Counted from the stretch's first letter, positions 32,701-46,100 are shown. The stretch is DNA of 64,000 nt from Pelecanus crispus (GCF_030463565.1 NC_134652.1:8583897-8647896), one strand, 5' to 3'. Made by a program: numbers and translations. Notes: generated by a model not told the origin, from the letters alone.

Positions 32701-35700
32701 TCTCCCCACCCTCCCCCCTTTGATAACTTCTTTGCTTCCCTCCCCAGCATTGACTCTGGGAGGAAAAAAGGGGATAAATTCCTCCATTCAGAAAGGAAAA
32801 TTGGAGAAATAGCTGAAAGGTGAAACAAATGTAACTAGATCCACTCATTGTGTGAAGGAAATGCAAATACAGGAAGCCAATCTACATCCGCTACCTTTGC
32901 TGTGCTTTTGGGGACAGATGTAGATTCATTTTCCTTAAATTGTGTATTCACTGGGTATTCACTGTTTTCTGGGCGTGTAGGTTATTTAGAGAGAACAAGG
33001 GGGTTTTTGACACTTCATTCTTAATCCGTTTTAGAAAAACTACACGTTTTGATACTGCCAGAGTTTTGCAGAAAAAGGTAGAATGAATGGAGATTTTGGA
33101 GAAGGAATGAATTGATTCACAGAAACCACTGTTATCATCTGAGTCTGAGCTGGGGGATAGCGTACCCCATGCGAGAGGTTAAACACTCTGGAGTTTTGTA
33201 ACACCTCCTTTACCAGGGTTTCTTAGCCCTGGGTTCAATGCCAGCAGGTTTCGGAGGGCATGCTGTACACAGCGTCAAGCCCCCAAGTTTTAAACATTAT
33301 GTTTATGTTCTGTTCCTGATTTTGTGACAGATTATCCCTGGAAGTCATGTGCCAGGTCTTTTATTAAACCTTCCCATGTCTAAACCGCAGATACTAATAT
33401 TTTCCTTTTAGAGTAGGATGATGGGAAGTCTACCTCGTGGACGTACATGGGGTGTGCAGAGAACGCCTGCCTTATTTGCCTGTTTGATCATTCTAGGCAT
33501 TTCTGTCAGTAAAATCACAGGAGTAATATTTTGCATCCTTCTGAAGAGATCAGGTTAGTTTTGCAGTTCCGCCGGCTCCGTTTTGACGCCTGCCGTTGCT
33601 CTCCAGAGCTGACCCCAGGCCCCTCACAGGGGCTGGGGTGCGGCGGGGGTCCCTGGTACCTGGCTGCGGGTGGAGGAGGACCCTCGAAGAGCTGCGCTTG
33701 CTGCTCCTGGGGCTGCCGCTCACGGGGTGTCTTTCTTCCCCCCACCACAGCAGCTGGCATCGCGCACACCACGACCCCTCCTTCCCAGTTGCCTGGTTTT
33801 GCTGGTTGCTGGCATAGAGAAAAAAGGGACTGAGGACGTTTTTTACACCCTGGAAATGTGCTGCCCTCCGCAACTCTATTCTGTCCCTGCCTTTGGCCAG
33901 CCCCGCTGCCGTAGCTACATTTAGAGCGAGTAGTGCTCTTTGAGAGCTGATTTAAGCAGGTGTGAGTGTGGTTGCAGTTTTCACTAATGTCCCTGAAAAG
34001 CCACAAATGTAAATTCAAAGGCAAAAAAGACAACTTTAGAAATTCCCGGAGGCTATGCAGCACGCAACTCAAAGTTTTGTGGGTGCAACAACAGGGGCGA
34101 GCGATCCCACTGCACACTCTGCCTCCTTTTTTTTTTAATCTTTCACTTAATTTCTTCACTTCATCTTTTTTTTTTGCAGTTGCTACAGAAATCAAGGGGG
34201 ACAGACGGTACCCAGCAGGATCAGGCCCTCATTTAGGAATCCTTCTATTTTACTAATCTCCTGCAAAAAGGAATTGTATACTCTTGTGGTTCTTTGCCAC
34301 CTGGCAGGGATAACAGAAAATACCCAACAGTTTCTTATAGGCTCACCCAGAGTTTAATACCTCTCCTGCCATGTCAAGAGAAGAAAGGAAGAGTGGGTGG
34401 AAACTTTTTTTAAGTATCAAATCAGTCAAAATGCTGATTTATTTTCTTAAAAGCTTGGTAGAGATTAACCCCTGTGACATTTACAACACACATACATTAA
34501 CTGGATTGAAATACCACTAGAGCTGTAAATGTGAGGGGGAGTGGAGGGAAATGATTGGAATGGGGAGAAAAAAAAGTTCGACATATTCACTATACACTCA
34601 CCTTCCCAAAGAGGCTGGAGTGGTTTTCAGAAGCTACTTTTCTCCCTGGTTTTGGGTTTGGTTTTTTGTTTGGTTTTTGTTTGTTTGGTTTTTTATGCAA
34701 TAATACTGAGTGGAAAGCACAGATTTGTACACACCAGCAGCAGTTCATAAGCATGGCTTCATCTGCAACATCTTTGAGCAGTCCAGTGAAAAACTAGAAC
34801 TATTTGGTGCTCCAGAGCAGTTATTTTTCTCACCTTGAAAATAAATTCTATTTTTTCTTTTCTTAATGATCTGCTGTGGTTCTCAGGGGAAGCCCTTGCT
34901 TTGAGGTAAACTTTGTCTTCTGCTCTGATCCTGTGCAGCTCCAGAGAAGCTTGCAGAGTTTGGGGGAGACACGGAGGGATTTGCAGCAGGATTTCTTGGG
35001 TTAGTTTGTTCAGTCTCTTCTGCTGCCTCACCTTGCGTGACTTCGGGCCTGTTTTATAATGAGCACTGTATGTGGATGACCCTGGGACAAGCCCTGCTCA
35101 CCTTACTCATGTGAACAATCAGTTCAGTTCAGGAGACAGAGCAGGATTCACCTGCAGACGACTCGGAGACTGAGGCCTAGGTCTGCACAACTGATTGATT
35201 GTTGGGTTTTTTTTTTCCATTGAAACTCCTCAAATATGCCACCTTTTCTACTGGCAGATACTCTGCCTTGCTGAGCAGCTCCTCCAGCACATCACAGGGG
35301 GGACACATGGAAGCACCCTGCCACTTACCCAAACCCTGGCTCCCTGAGTCACTTTGAATTCCTTCTTCTTGCCTTTGCTTTTATTGCTAAGAAGTAAATT
35401 GAAACAGAAATAAACACATGGAACATCCAAAATCACTAAAATCCATCTGTATGCTTTAAAATGACAAATACATTGTGGGAAAATGAATGCTATCAGCCTT
35501 TTTACCCATGCATTGAAGTTTTGACATTTCCATTAATTTAATTTTTCAGCTTCCAAGGGAATTTTTCTTCCAGCTTGATTATCTGTTTTTCCATCCATCT
35601 CTTAAGGTGCGTTTGTTGTCCTGCCTTCTTTCTGAGATATACCTTACCCTAACATTTTTAAGCAGCTGACCCAGAAAGTGCCAAGCCAGAGAAAGAGTTA

Positions 35701-36379
35701 CTTTTATCATGATGAGAGCAGTGAATCAGTCATTCATATTGAAAATGCACCTTGAAATAACTGAACAGAATTAACTTCTGGTAGCTATCCTTTCTTTATT
35801 TGACATTAAAAAAACCCTCATTTTTTAATATGAGTACGGAAAATGCTGACAATCTCATTTGCAATCCTTCCATCACCAGAAGTGCTTTAGGAGATCAACA
35901 GGAGAACTTTTTGCTGTTCTCTCCAAACGGATACTCTGCATTTCTTTGGCACTTTGTATTCGGAGGGTTGGTTTGTTTGTTTTACGGTAATTGTGCAAGT
36001 GTCATGTCTTTGTCTCACCTTCCATCTCTAATGATGGGTCCTTGTTCTTTGAGCAGCAAGTCTCTGCTGGTTAAGGAATCTATCATTTTATATGCCTTTT
36101 TTTTTCCTTGTGTTGCAAATGCTCATGAAAAAGTACATCTGAATAGTTGTTCTTTGGTGAACAAATTGCTACTGTAGTTTCCTTTCTGTGTACACTGATG
36201 TGCTATGGAAGCTTTTATTACTGGGTTTTTACATTCAACACCTTGAAACACTTCCATGAAAGGAGTCTCCTAAGTGTTTTGCCCCTGCCTAGAGCAGTGT
36301 CTAATGAAAAATATTCATCACGAGCAAACGCTGGGATGAAAATATACCAAATGTATTCTATCTAAAAACTTGCATTCAG
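29766..36379. other. Non-coding stretch with no recognised gene
   Basis: An (AT/AC)n tract lies at about 29868-29898. A GC-richer patch at about 33545-33920 lies inside the longest frame outside GC-saturated sequence (226 codons, 33515-34195, -), which resembles no known protein. An ancient-repeat-like stretch is at about 32555-32630. Otherwise I see unique, mostly AT-rich sequence. Confidence 0.5.
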
Positions 36380-36650
36380 CAAGATTATAATAATACACAC
36401 ACACTTTATAGCTTTCTACTTTATCAGGCTGTGGGAGGCAAACTCCTTTGACCTATGAAGTTGATCTGTGAACTGTGTCAAAAAATTCAAAACCTCACGG
36501 TTGAGGTTTGTGCATTCTATTAGCATAATTTACCACCCAAGCTGTAAATGTACACTTTGTACAATGGCATGCTGAACAGATAGCATTTTACAACTTCCTA
36601 AGGGGGAGTGTTTATATCTAACATTTCTTGTGCACATTTGATTATAAGTT
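36380..36650. promoter_or_regulatory. Candidate conserved non-coding element
   Basis: Unique, AT-rich sequence with a short perfect inverted repeat (AAACCTCA and TGAGGTTT around CGGT, 36490-36509) and ATTAGCATAATTTACC. It has no transposon or simple-repeat signature. The texture resembles distal enhancers of homeobox genes; there is no direct proof. Confidence 0.25.
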
Positions 36651-38655
36651 TGCCATAATAGCTGCCTTTTTTCCCTTTTTCTGTCCTTTTTTTCCCCCCC
36701 CAGCTGCTCTGGAAGTGCCTAATAAAAATGTCTTCTCTACTTCAGATCCTGGGTGTTTATTTGTGCCACATAACGGACCAGCAGAATATGCAGGGACATG
36801 GACTTTGGCCTGGACTTACTCACCTCCTCCCGAGGACAGGAGAAGGGGTCTTGGACCCTTGGGTTGCATTTGGGTTTCTCCAGCCCTCCAAAACGCAGTT
36901 TGTGGATTAGAAATAACAAAATGGAAAAAGAATCCAAACCTGAAATATAAGCAGCCCTTGGCTTTATTTTGTGTGTGTGGAAAGGCTGTTTGAAGAGCTT
37001 ACTTCACGGTTACTAAAGCTTTGTACGACCGATTCAGAATCAGCAAGATGATGTGTGCCGTCCCCCCCCTCCGCCGTAACCCCTCTGGCTACACCCTCCC
37101 TTCTTTTTTTTTTTTTAATTCCTGAAATTAAAATGTGTTGGAATGCTCAGTGCTGCTTTTCACTCTCTTTTCAATGGGCCCTTTAGTTTTTCACACCAAG
37201 GTGTCCTTTGGGGTGCCAGGTCAGGCTACCAAAACAGCTTCTAGGAGGGGATTAGGACCAATTAACATCTTTGTACACAAAAGCCACTGGCAGCTGAACA
37301 GGCGGCCTGGTGGCCTGCTCGGGAGCTGCATTTTAAATAGGGGCCTTCTGTACTTGAGCTCAAGTGGGAAGAGGCGGAGAAAGTTTTTATTTATAATTGA
37401 AAATGCTGCTCCTGGATAAAGTCTAATGAAAGGCAGAGTGGTGTTCAAAAGTATCTAACAAATACCATTTGAATATTGGCCTTTATTGTATGATTTCCAT
37501 CAAGGATAGCATAACAATATAGTCATTTCTCCTACATATTGAGACGAAGTGATTTTTCTTGTAGAGGAAAACAGCTTCATCCACACGTTGCATCGGCCCT
37601 TCTGGTTTTCATTTCTTGTTTTAAATTCAGCCATACATTAAAGACACCCTGTAGGACGGCTGCTCAGGAGTGATATACATCCATAAATCTCTTTTTGAAG
37701 GGAATTCTGCCATTCATCTACCTGATCCACCAAAACTTATGGAAAAAAAATAAGAGAGAACTTAAGTATATGCATCAGGCTGGAGGGGGAGGGAGTCCTA
37801 CAAGAGAATCGCTGTGTTTCATATGAGTAAATTTGCATTTATACCCCTTGGGTTTGTGCACAGAGGGAAAAAACTAAAGAGCTCCAAGTCTGAAGTGTTG
37901 AATTCAACCAAGCCAGATCCTCAGCGGAGGTAATGGCCTTAGCAGCTTGGCCCCGGGTATTTTGCACCTGACTTAATATCTTTACTTCTGCTCTGCTTTG
38001 TTTTCGGTGCATATCACTTCTAAATCATCACTCTTGCAATCTGATCAGGCATTAAAGCAAAGGGAAAGGGAAAGAAATATATGGTGTGCGAATTACTATT
38101 GTAAGGAACCTAGCAATTTACAAAGGCTTGTAAGTGGGAGTTGTGTGAATTTGCAGCGATGCTATATTATAACGATTGTAATGAAACTGATTTCTGTGCT
38201 TTGAGGATGAGCCATTTTCAAACACAATATTGGTAATCACTGCATAAGCATTCCTCCTCCCTCTTTCATAATAGTAATAACAGGGCAGTTTTGTATATTT
38301 TTATCACTCGGACTGAAAGTCATTCTAGAAGTTTTCTAACCCCGTGTTTGATAGGGAAAAGATTCATGACGGAAAATAATAGCACAAATGTAATAAATCC
38401 ACCAGGCAAGCTGGTACTGACATCCCGACTGATATGATTTTAAACAAAGGAATTATAAGGTGGAAGGATGGTGCACAAAAGTTTCCGACAGGCTTGCAAC
38501 TGACCAGCTGAAAGTAAATAAATGGGAGATCAGTAGTTCGGTCAGTCTGCGCTGGCTTAGCTGCCCTGGTACATGTGAAGGATGTGGTCTGCTAGAAGAG
38601 CACTGGATGTCATTTGCTACAGTGTTTTTTAATGTATTTTTGGTAAACAACTAAA
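36651..38655. other. Non-coding stretch, nothing recognised
   Basis: Open frames up to 121 codons (36628-36993, +) resemble nothing known. Minor T-rich and C-rich tracts lie at about 36690-36702 and 37103-37118. Confidence 0.5.
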
Positions 38656-39620
38656 ATATGGATTTCTCTCTGGGTTGACGTGAATAGAAAACCCTAATCA
38701 TGATCATTTTCAACCTCCTGGTTTATACAAATAAGGAGAGATTCCACTTAGTGCGACGTTCTGCAGCAAACATTAATACACTCGCTATGTGTGGCTTTGC
38801 CCCTTCCTACCCTCTCTTTAGTTTCAGATACTGTATTGTATTTCTTCCGACATGTTGATTCTACCTAATGTTAAATGGTAATTGGCGGTAGTATAGGTGG
38901 GGAGAGAAACATTGTTATATTTTGTTCATTTTTCACACTTCAGCAGTTATCCCTTTCTCTCCCTGGCTGTACGCTTATTAGTGTATGAAATGCAGGTGTG
39001 TGGGAAATGGCAAGCACACATTGACAGGTTATTTTGTTGGCCACTGCCTAATTAGTAGCATAGTGGATGCACCCTGCTAAGCTTTAGTGTGGTGCAGTAG
39101 AGCTGGTCTGTTCTAATTTCCTCACAGCTTTGATATTCAGCAAGAGATTGACGGTTCGCACAAAGAGCCAAAGCGCGACGGAGGCCTGCAGAAACAATGG
39201 CCCTTCTTGCTTGTAGACACCACAGATGTGAGAGAAAGCTGACTAAAAACAATTGGCCGACACTGTCTAATTGTCTCCAATGTCAGCATCATTAATGTTT
39301 TCCCATGTAAAAAGTAAAAGGCCAAGGTTGTATCCTCCCTTTATTTTGAGTCACATGATTATGTAACTTACTGAGATTCAGATTAAGTGTTAATTGTATT
39401 TGTGCAATAAAGAAACTGAAGCTACCTTGAATTTAATGAATATGTACTTAATTAATTTTGACAGCCTTTATCTTTATTACCTATTGAATAATCACAATCA
39501 GAATTAATAACATTTATAGGCAATTAAAATTACAGCCTATTTAATGATAATATATGTTTACATCTTTTGCTGAGATACAAATTATGAATACTTATTAGCA
39601 AAGAAGTTGTTTCCCTGCCA
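38656..39620. promoter_or_regulatory. Candidate cluster of conserved enhancers
   Basis: Nearly 1 kb of repeat-free sequence is dense in homeodomain-type cores: GGTAATTGGC near 38877, CCTAATTAGTAGC near 39047, TCTAATTGTCTCC near 39267, TTAATTAATTTTG near 39447 and GGCAATTAAAATT near 39519. SOX-type ACAATGG/ACAAT and CACAGCTTTGATAT (TCF/LEF-like) are also present. Density, length and absence of repeats are typical of deeply conserved developmental enhancers. It lies 27-28 kb downstream of VAX1, its likeliest target here. Confidence 0.4.
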
Positions 39621-42600
39621 GGAGGGTTTCTTGTCTGTGTTAACAGCAACAAACAACAATAATCAGTTCAATGTGTAATAGTGCCTTTCACATCAGACAA
39701 TCTCCCAAAGCGCTGCACAAGGGCACATGAGAAAAGGCTTTGCAGAATTTAAAGGTAATCACTAAATGGCAAAAATTGTAGTGTGCCTGGAACAAATGCT
39801 TTAAAATTACACACGATAAGACAAGTCCGGCAATATTTGAGCAGTTTCAAAGCTTTATTTTCTCACAGAAAAAATAATAAGAATAAAAAAGGGTCCATTG
39901 AGGGTGCAACATCAAACTCCTTGCTGACCCAGTAATACCAGACCAGAGCTTCAGCAGCTACAAGCCAGAATATCTCCACTGATACCAGCATGGCTAAAAG
40001 TCTTTTGGCCCCGAGGCCTTAGGTGGAAATCCTAATTCCCTGGTACTACGGAGGGAGAACAGACACGGCTCTGATTCTACCAGTGCCCACAAGAATAGGC
40101 AGCTTGATGTGAAATCAGGAAATCATACAAATAAAGATGCTTTGGAAGGGTGAATCCTCTCTGCCACCATGCAAGAGCTGTAGGGTCGTTGCAAATTAAA
40201 AGACATGGGCTGTTCAAAGAAGGAAGAAAGATCAGGCCTGGGGTTTGGCAGGTATAGCTTAAACCATCAAATGCATCAGAGAGAACCAGCTGGTGCATAT
40301 GCCCACAGATGTTGCATACATCTGCACACACACTCTCACTGTGTTAGTCTGCGCAAGTCATTTCACTCTATGAATGTTTATTTTCTTAACATCTGTCCCA
40401 TTCAGAGGATGGCAAGTCTTTGTCCCACCACACAGCCACTGTCTTCAGAGACATGCACAACTTCCACTAAATAATGGGAATTCACATAACCCAGTTCAGG
40501 AAAGAATTGGGTCTGATATGCGTGTGACCCATGAGAAATAACCAACTATCTCGTTAGACCTGAACACATGGCAATTTGGTAAGTCCCCGTGAAGCCAGGA
40601 TTCAAATTATGCGTGTCCAGACCTGCATGCTCAGCATCACCTTTGCTTTCCCTTCCCAACCCTTCATCCCCCAACACCCTTCTGGGCTTTGCAGGACAAT
40701 GCTTCTTTTTCTCTCGCTCCTGGCCCCAAACCATCAGGCACAGACACTTGGAAAACCTGTGTCATCAAAGTGACACCAAGTGCCTAAAATCTCAGTACAG
40801 GAAAGAGGCAGGGGGGGCTGGGTGATAGCTGGGGGAACAGGCCCATCGTTCTTTATATATTCAAAGGTGCCTCACCTACCCCATCGCATGGCTTGTTGTG
40901 GGAATTTCCTACATGGAGAGGTCTCCTAAAATACTGATTGAAAAGGAAGAGCAGTAGGGGTATGCAGCTCCTTCCCTCCTACTTACAACAAGGAAGACTT
41001 TCTCCCCCCTTCTAACCGTATAGCAGTATAATCATTAAAAATTGTTTGTGATAAAAGCACAATGCCAGAGTCTCCATTACGTGTGTGTTTGCCCCAGTCA
41101 CTGGGAGGTCGAGGTGCCTAACGACTCAGGATGGCCACCACAAGTGAAAGAGGTATGGAAAAGGAGCTAGTGGGCTTCCAGTTGAATTTGCTGCTGCCGT
41201 GTGGACTTGGACAGCCTTAAAAAGCGACCAGCAACAGAAAGCAGGGGAGGCGCTCCTTGTTTGCTGAAGAGAGGGGAACTGGCATTTTTGGGTAAATAAA
41301 AGAAGGGAAGGAGTACGCTGGATAGCTGGACCTCTCATTGCCCATATTGCTTAGATCACTTCCCAGCTTGCTCTCGAGGCTCTAGCTAAGTCTCCAAGGT
41401 AACTTTAAGGACAGGTTGTTGCAGAGACTGCTCCCAGAAGGTAGCATGTCTTGTGATACCATATGGTTTGGCTTCTCTGGCATTAACCTAACAGGCTTTG
41501 CAGTCCCAAACATTCTCACAGACCTCCACGTCTCAACCCCAGTGCACAACACATAGTCTTGGTTTATGCTAATTAAAAAAAAAAAATTAAAAATCTAGTG
41601 AGCTGCAACACAGCCCTTGTGTTATTTCAAGTATTTTGAAAGTTAAAAAGAAACCTAAAACTACAATTATTTCTGTCTAAGGCCACAGTGCGCCTAGGAA
41701 ATACTGAGAGCTACCTCCACTGTAGTGTAAGCATGGCCCATCAAGAGGAACTAGTCCTGAGCAGCAAGGATACAAGCCAGGCTGAGCCTGTTGACCCTGG
41801 GGACAGCAATTTCTCCCTGGACTTCTTTTGTTTATCAACAAACATAGCCTTTGTAACACCTTCTGAATGAGCAACCATTAGAAACCATCAACAAGTCACT
41901 AACCTGGCTTAGAAAAGCAGGTCACTGTATCCCAAATAATCTCATCCCTGTCCACTTTGTGAAAGAATGAAAAAATTCTGAAAAAGGAAAAAAAGAAAAG
42001 GAATAGTGTGAGACAGAGAAGCTGAGGGAAAAGGCAAAGAGCAAGATCTGGAAGTGGGGCAGAGCCATGCTGTTCTCATATGATCATGTTCCTCAACTGA
42101 TGAGCATCAGGCTCCTGGGCTGGGACCTGAGCTGCCCCAGCTGAGGCCACCAAGCAATTACTGGCTCCTCACTACCTGTGGTCACCCTGCTGAGAGCTGT
42201 AACTCTATTTAAAGCAGCCCCACAGAGTAGCAGTGCTTTTTTGCAGTTCATCTTGTTTTGGTTGCAATGCGTTTCTGGTTTGTATCCTGGTGCTTGGCTG
42301 ATATGCTGCTTTCTGCCTAACCTTGCATCACTGGTGTGTACACCTTGATCTAAGTTTTGATATTAACTATTGGGCTGGCTTGTTGCACCTTAGTTTTTTA
42401 TACTCTGTGTTATCTCAAATAAGCAGCTTTTGTTTAAAATATCTTTAGGAGATTTCTGCTATTGACTTCTGTGAATCCTTGTAGAGGTAAGCTGCAGGGT
42501 ACCTGGAGAGTAAGCACTGGAAAGGATTGCTTAAATCATGAGGTTCCTCTTAGTCCTGGGTTTGGAGGACTGGATGGACTCTCTCATCTGAGCAGAGGTC

Positions 42601-42714
42601 CTAAGCAGGCAATGCCTTTCTGGAAGCCAAGCATGAAGGCAAAAGATGGAGCCTGTACTTCATACCATAGTGATCCTAATAAAGCACAGGTGTTTAAGCT
42701 TGAGCATTTAAGTC
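39621..42714. other. Non-coding stretch with old repeat remnants
   Basis: A segment at about 39672-39715 (AGTGCCTTTCACATCAGACA then CTCCCAAAGCGCTGCACAAG) resembles an ancient amniote dispersed repeat. A MIR-like 3' part lies near 40338-40405. An A-tract is at about 41575-41587. I find no coding exon. Confidence 0.45.
40338..40405 (+). repeat. MIR-like SINE remnant (core and 3' part)
   Basis: CACTGTGTTAGTCTGCGCAA followed by GTCATTTCACTCTATG and TTTTCTTAACATCTGT matches in order the MIR motif for CTGTGTGACCTTGGGCAAGT, CACTTAACCTCT and TTTCCTCATCTGT. Divergence is high, but the GCAAGTCA and ATCTGT anchors are clear. Confidence 0.4.
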
Positions 42715-42743
42715 AAGCTTTGAGCAGGAGGTGCTCAAAGCTT
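42715..42743. repeat. Perfect inverted repeat, 12-bp arms, 5-base loop
   Basis: AAGCTTTGAGCA at 42715-42726 and TGCTCAAAGCTT at 42732-42743 are exact reverse complements around GGAGG. A related AAGCTTGAGCA lies just upstream at about 42696-42706, so the arm motif occurs three times in 50 bases. It lies within an open 126-codon frame (42462-42842, +) of unknown meaning. Confidence 0.92.
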
Positions 42744-45589
42744 ACTAGCTGTGGCAGTCATCATGCCTGTGTAGAGTTAATAGAACAAGTTACACTTGAG
42801 TTATGCTTGATTGCTAAGAAAGCAACTAATTGTGTAGTGTGAAGGAGGAGGGGAGCGGGGCAAGTGAGCAAAGGGCTAGAAGTTTGGGAAATGGAGAGCC
42901 TTTGATTCAGAAAGGCTAACAGAGCTTTGTTTGCTCATCCTATCAAAATGAGCATGAAAAGGGGGGAATTATTACTCTTTACAAGTATGTAGGGAAAAGA
43001 ACACTGAGGGAGAAAAGCTGTAAGGCAAGGTTGATGCTATGAATAGGTAGTTAGATATTATCTGATCTCTAGTTTAGCATCTGAGTAGCCTTGCAATCAC
43101 AGTAAGTGTGAATAGCGTCTACCTGGCCCTAAAATGGAGCTTGATAAGTGCATGAGAGGTATTGTGTGAGATGATGCATGAGGCTGAACAGCAGGTCCTG
43201 GATGGTCTCTGTTGGCTCAAGTTCCCTGAGCAGCAAAAAATCATGCAAGAGGTGGGTGTGTACAAAGAACTTCAGTGCGTGAGAAAAAGGAGTCGTCCTG
43301 CCTTCCTGACTTCAGAATCTGGACTGTAAAGGTAAACTGAGGCTTGGAGAGATAAAAACTAACTGCACTAATTCAGATCTCTGAAGAAATGTTTACTGAC
43401 ACTCACGAGGCTTAAGTACCACATTTGAGGGCCTCTTACCAACCATTTAAAAATGAGTCTGATGACTGACTTCAAGGTAAGACTCCTGCCAACTTCCCTC
43501 TTGTGCAGAGAGACAGCAAATAACCAGTTACTGCTGGGCATTGACAGAAAAAACAAACAATACATTGCTTTATAATAGCTACTGTGTATTAAATCATTAT
43601 GTTAACTTACAATGTCTATATATTGTTATGCTGTTTGTTAAGCTGTGGAGTGCATAAACAGTAGTTTCACAACCCTGAATGCCTGCTGCTTTCTCTTTTA
43701 TTCAAATACAAGATCCACCTCTTTAATCCCATAATTCATCAACTTTGTTACACTTAAGACATTGACTTTTCCTTTCCATCAGGCATAGGGAAGTGAATCA
43801 CTTATCCCTTATGCACCTGTGTGCTCTTACATCAGCTTCTCTCACCTTAGAAAAGTGTACTTGGTTGTATCTAAGATAATTGAGAGCTCAAAGCCAGGTT
43901 GCTTCAATCTAGGGTTGAACATTAACCTTTTCTGCACTGCAAAGCAGGTGCAAGGAGGCTGTGCTACTCACATAACTACTCAGAAAGTGCAAAACAGGAG
44001 CAGATGCTTCCTGTAGCAGAAAGTCTCCCAGGAGTCCAGGGGTATGTTGGACTTCTGATGGGATGACAGCCAAAGGTGAGGCCCTGGGGACTGTTTTACA
44101 ACTGATTATTTTCAGGGATTTTATTTCCCATTATAAAGATGCTGGAGTTCAGTCCTAACCAAGCAGTTAATTTTCAGTTACTGGTTGTATGACTGCTTTT
44201 CTCTACATGTCCAAAAGCGTAATATATTGCAGGCTGAGCATGCCTGCAAAGAAAAATACAATATCCAAAGGAGCTGTGACAGTGCCCTTGCATCAGTAAG
44301 TAAATGATGATACAAGACTCCCACTAAATAGATATGTTTCTTGTACAGGCCAGTGATGAGATGGAACTTGCTGTATGCCAGAAATACTTGCCCATGTGGA
44401 GGGATGTGCCTTGCTGTCCAGCCATGGACATCCCCATCCTCCCTGGTGCTTGTCAGAGCACCTCCCTGCCTATGAAATGTGGATTAAGCAGGACCTCCAG
44501 CACAAATGCCCTGGTTCAAGCACAGCAGTGGGAGATGGCTTATTGAGGAGAGCTGCACAGCATTACTAGCCCAGGCACAACATTTTTTTTTCTTGCTGCA
44601 GAAGACACTCCAAATAGGAAAGCAAAGGATGCAGACTTAAATACCCTTTTCTCAGACACCACCTATCTTGGAAGCCCTTCTTCCTTTAATGGTGGTTTGC
44701 ATTAACAAATATGAGGTATCAGCTTAGTTTTCCTCACTTCATTTCTTGGCAAAGGGTAAACCACAGGGCTTTGCACTTCCAGGGTGTTTTCTCTTCCTTC
44801 ATGTGGCAGAGTAAGCAACGTGCTACTGAATGAGTTGTTTGAAGTGAAATTCTGTGCTTATAAACTGCCCTTGCGTTCCTCAAAGACATTCAGTGGCTGC
44901 ACAACACACCTTGTTATAGCCATACCTGACAACAAAATGACAGAAGGTGACATTTTTGACAATGACTTGTCAAAAAAAAAAAAAAAGTGGTCATAAAAAG
45001 ATCACAGGTTTTGTCTGAAGTATATATCTCTGGGAAAAAGCTCCTTTTTGGTGCAAGACATTTTGAAGAAGTCTTTAAGTAGCAGCATCTTCATGATCTG
45101 CGTTGGGAGGCTCTGAACTCCAGATGTTGCTACAGGATCCCTTTGCCCAGCTAGGAGCTTCCGTACCTAGTAAATCCTAACTTTCTCCTTAAAAAGAGTT
45201 GGGAGTTTTGCAATGTACAGATTACATTGCATTTCCTGCCAAAAGTATAGACTTTAAGTTAGGTTTCAAAAGCCAATCCTCCGCAACTATTCTCCTTACC
45301 TTTCTTCAGTGCCTATTTTATCTTTTCTTAGTGTTCTGAGTTTTCACCTGAATGCATTTTGTTTATCTTAATAAAAGGCAGTTTAAATAAATGGTCCTGT
45401 TTCATCCATTGCTATGGTACCCATCAGGGAGATCAATAAATGAAGCAAATCTTACTAGAAATAAGAAGGCCAAGGAAAAAAATGTAGGTGAGTTTTGTAG
45501 TATCATTCACTCAGATAATGGCAGTCTGCAGTAATGTAGGCAAGAACAACAGTATCGACTTGTAATCCATTATGAACCAAGGTGTTAGC
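42744..45589. other. Non-coding stretch, no gene recognised
   Basis: Mixed unique sequence with a possible reverse-oriented MIR-like end at about 43330-43385 (GGTAAACTGAGGCTTGGAGA) and an A-tract at about 44971-44985. Open frames are all 70 codons or shorter, apart from the end of the 42.5 kb frame. Confidence 0.45.
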
Positions 45590-46100
45590 TTTGTTGCGTG
45601 GTCTTGTTTTCATTTTTTAAGACTTCCCGGTGGCTTTTAGTACTTTACATCTTCATTAAGGATTGCAAAAGCAAAGATCTTTGCTTACATTTAAAATACT
45701 TCCCCAGTGCTGTGATGAAGCACAGTCACTTGCTAATGGATTTCTGAATGCCATTTTCATTATAATATTTTTATAAGACCCCTCTCTTCCTCTATTATTA
45801 CATTTGCTTTTGTAAAATGGTTGAGACTGCTCATCATGTACTTTAGGTCCTTTAAATATTGTTCCTGTTTACCATTATGGGAGGGAGTTGGTGTTTTATT
45901 TATATAAGAATAAAGCCATAATCCAGTTTGTATTTGGCAGCTAAGTGCGTTTATGCAGCACCTACATTTATCCCCAGGATGGATAATAGGCCATCCTCCT
46001 TCAGTATGAATCAGTCAGGCAGTTAACTTTAAACTATATACATGTAATATTGGCTGAAGCATTAGTCAATGCAGTCTTTATATTTGTAAGTGTCCAGGAA
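45590..46100. promoter_or_regulatory. Candidate conserved non-coding element
   Basis: AT-rich, repeat-free sequence includes GCCATAATCCAGTTTG near 45914, CCCAGGATGGATAATAGG near 45974, and CATTAGTCAATGCAG near 46060. TAATCC is an OTX/PITX-type core and TAAT sites recur. Even composition and lack of repeats suggest constraint, but I cannot align it. Confidence 0.28.
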
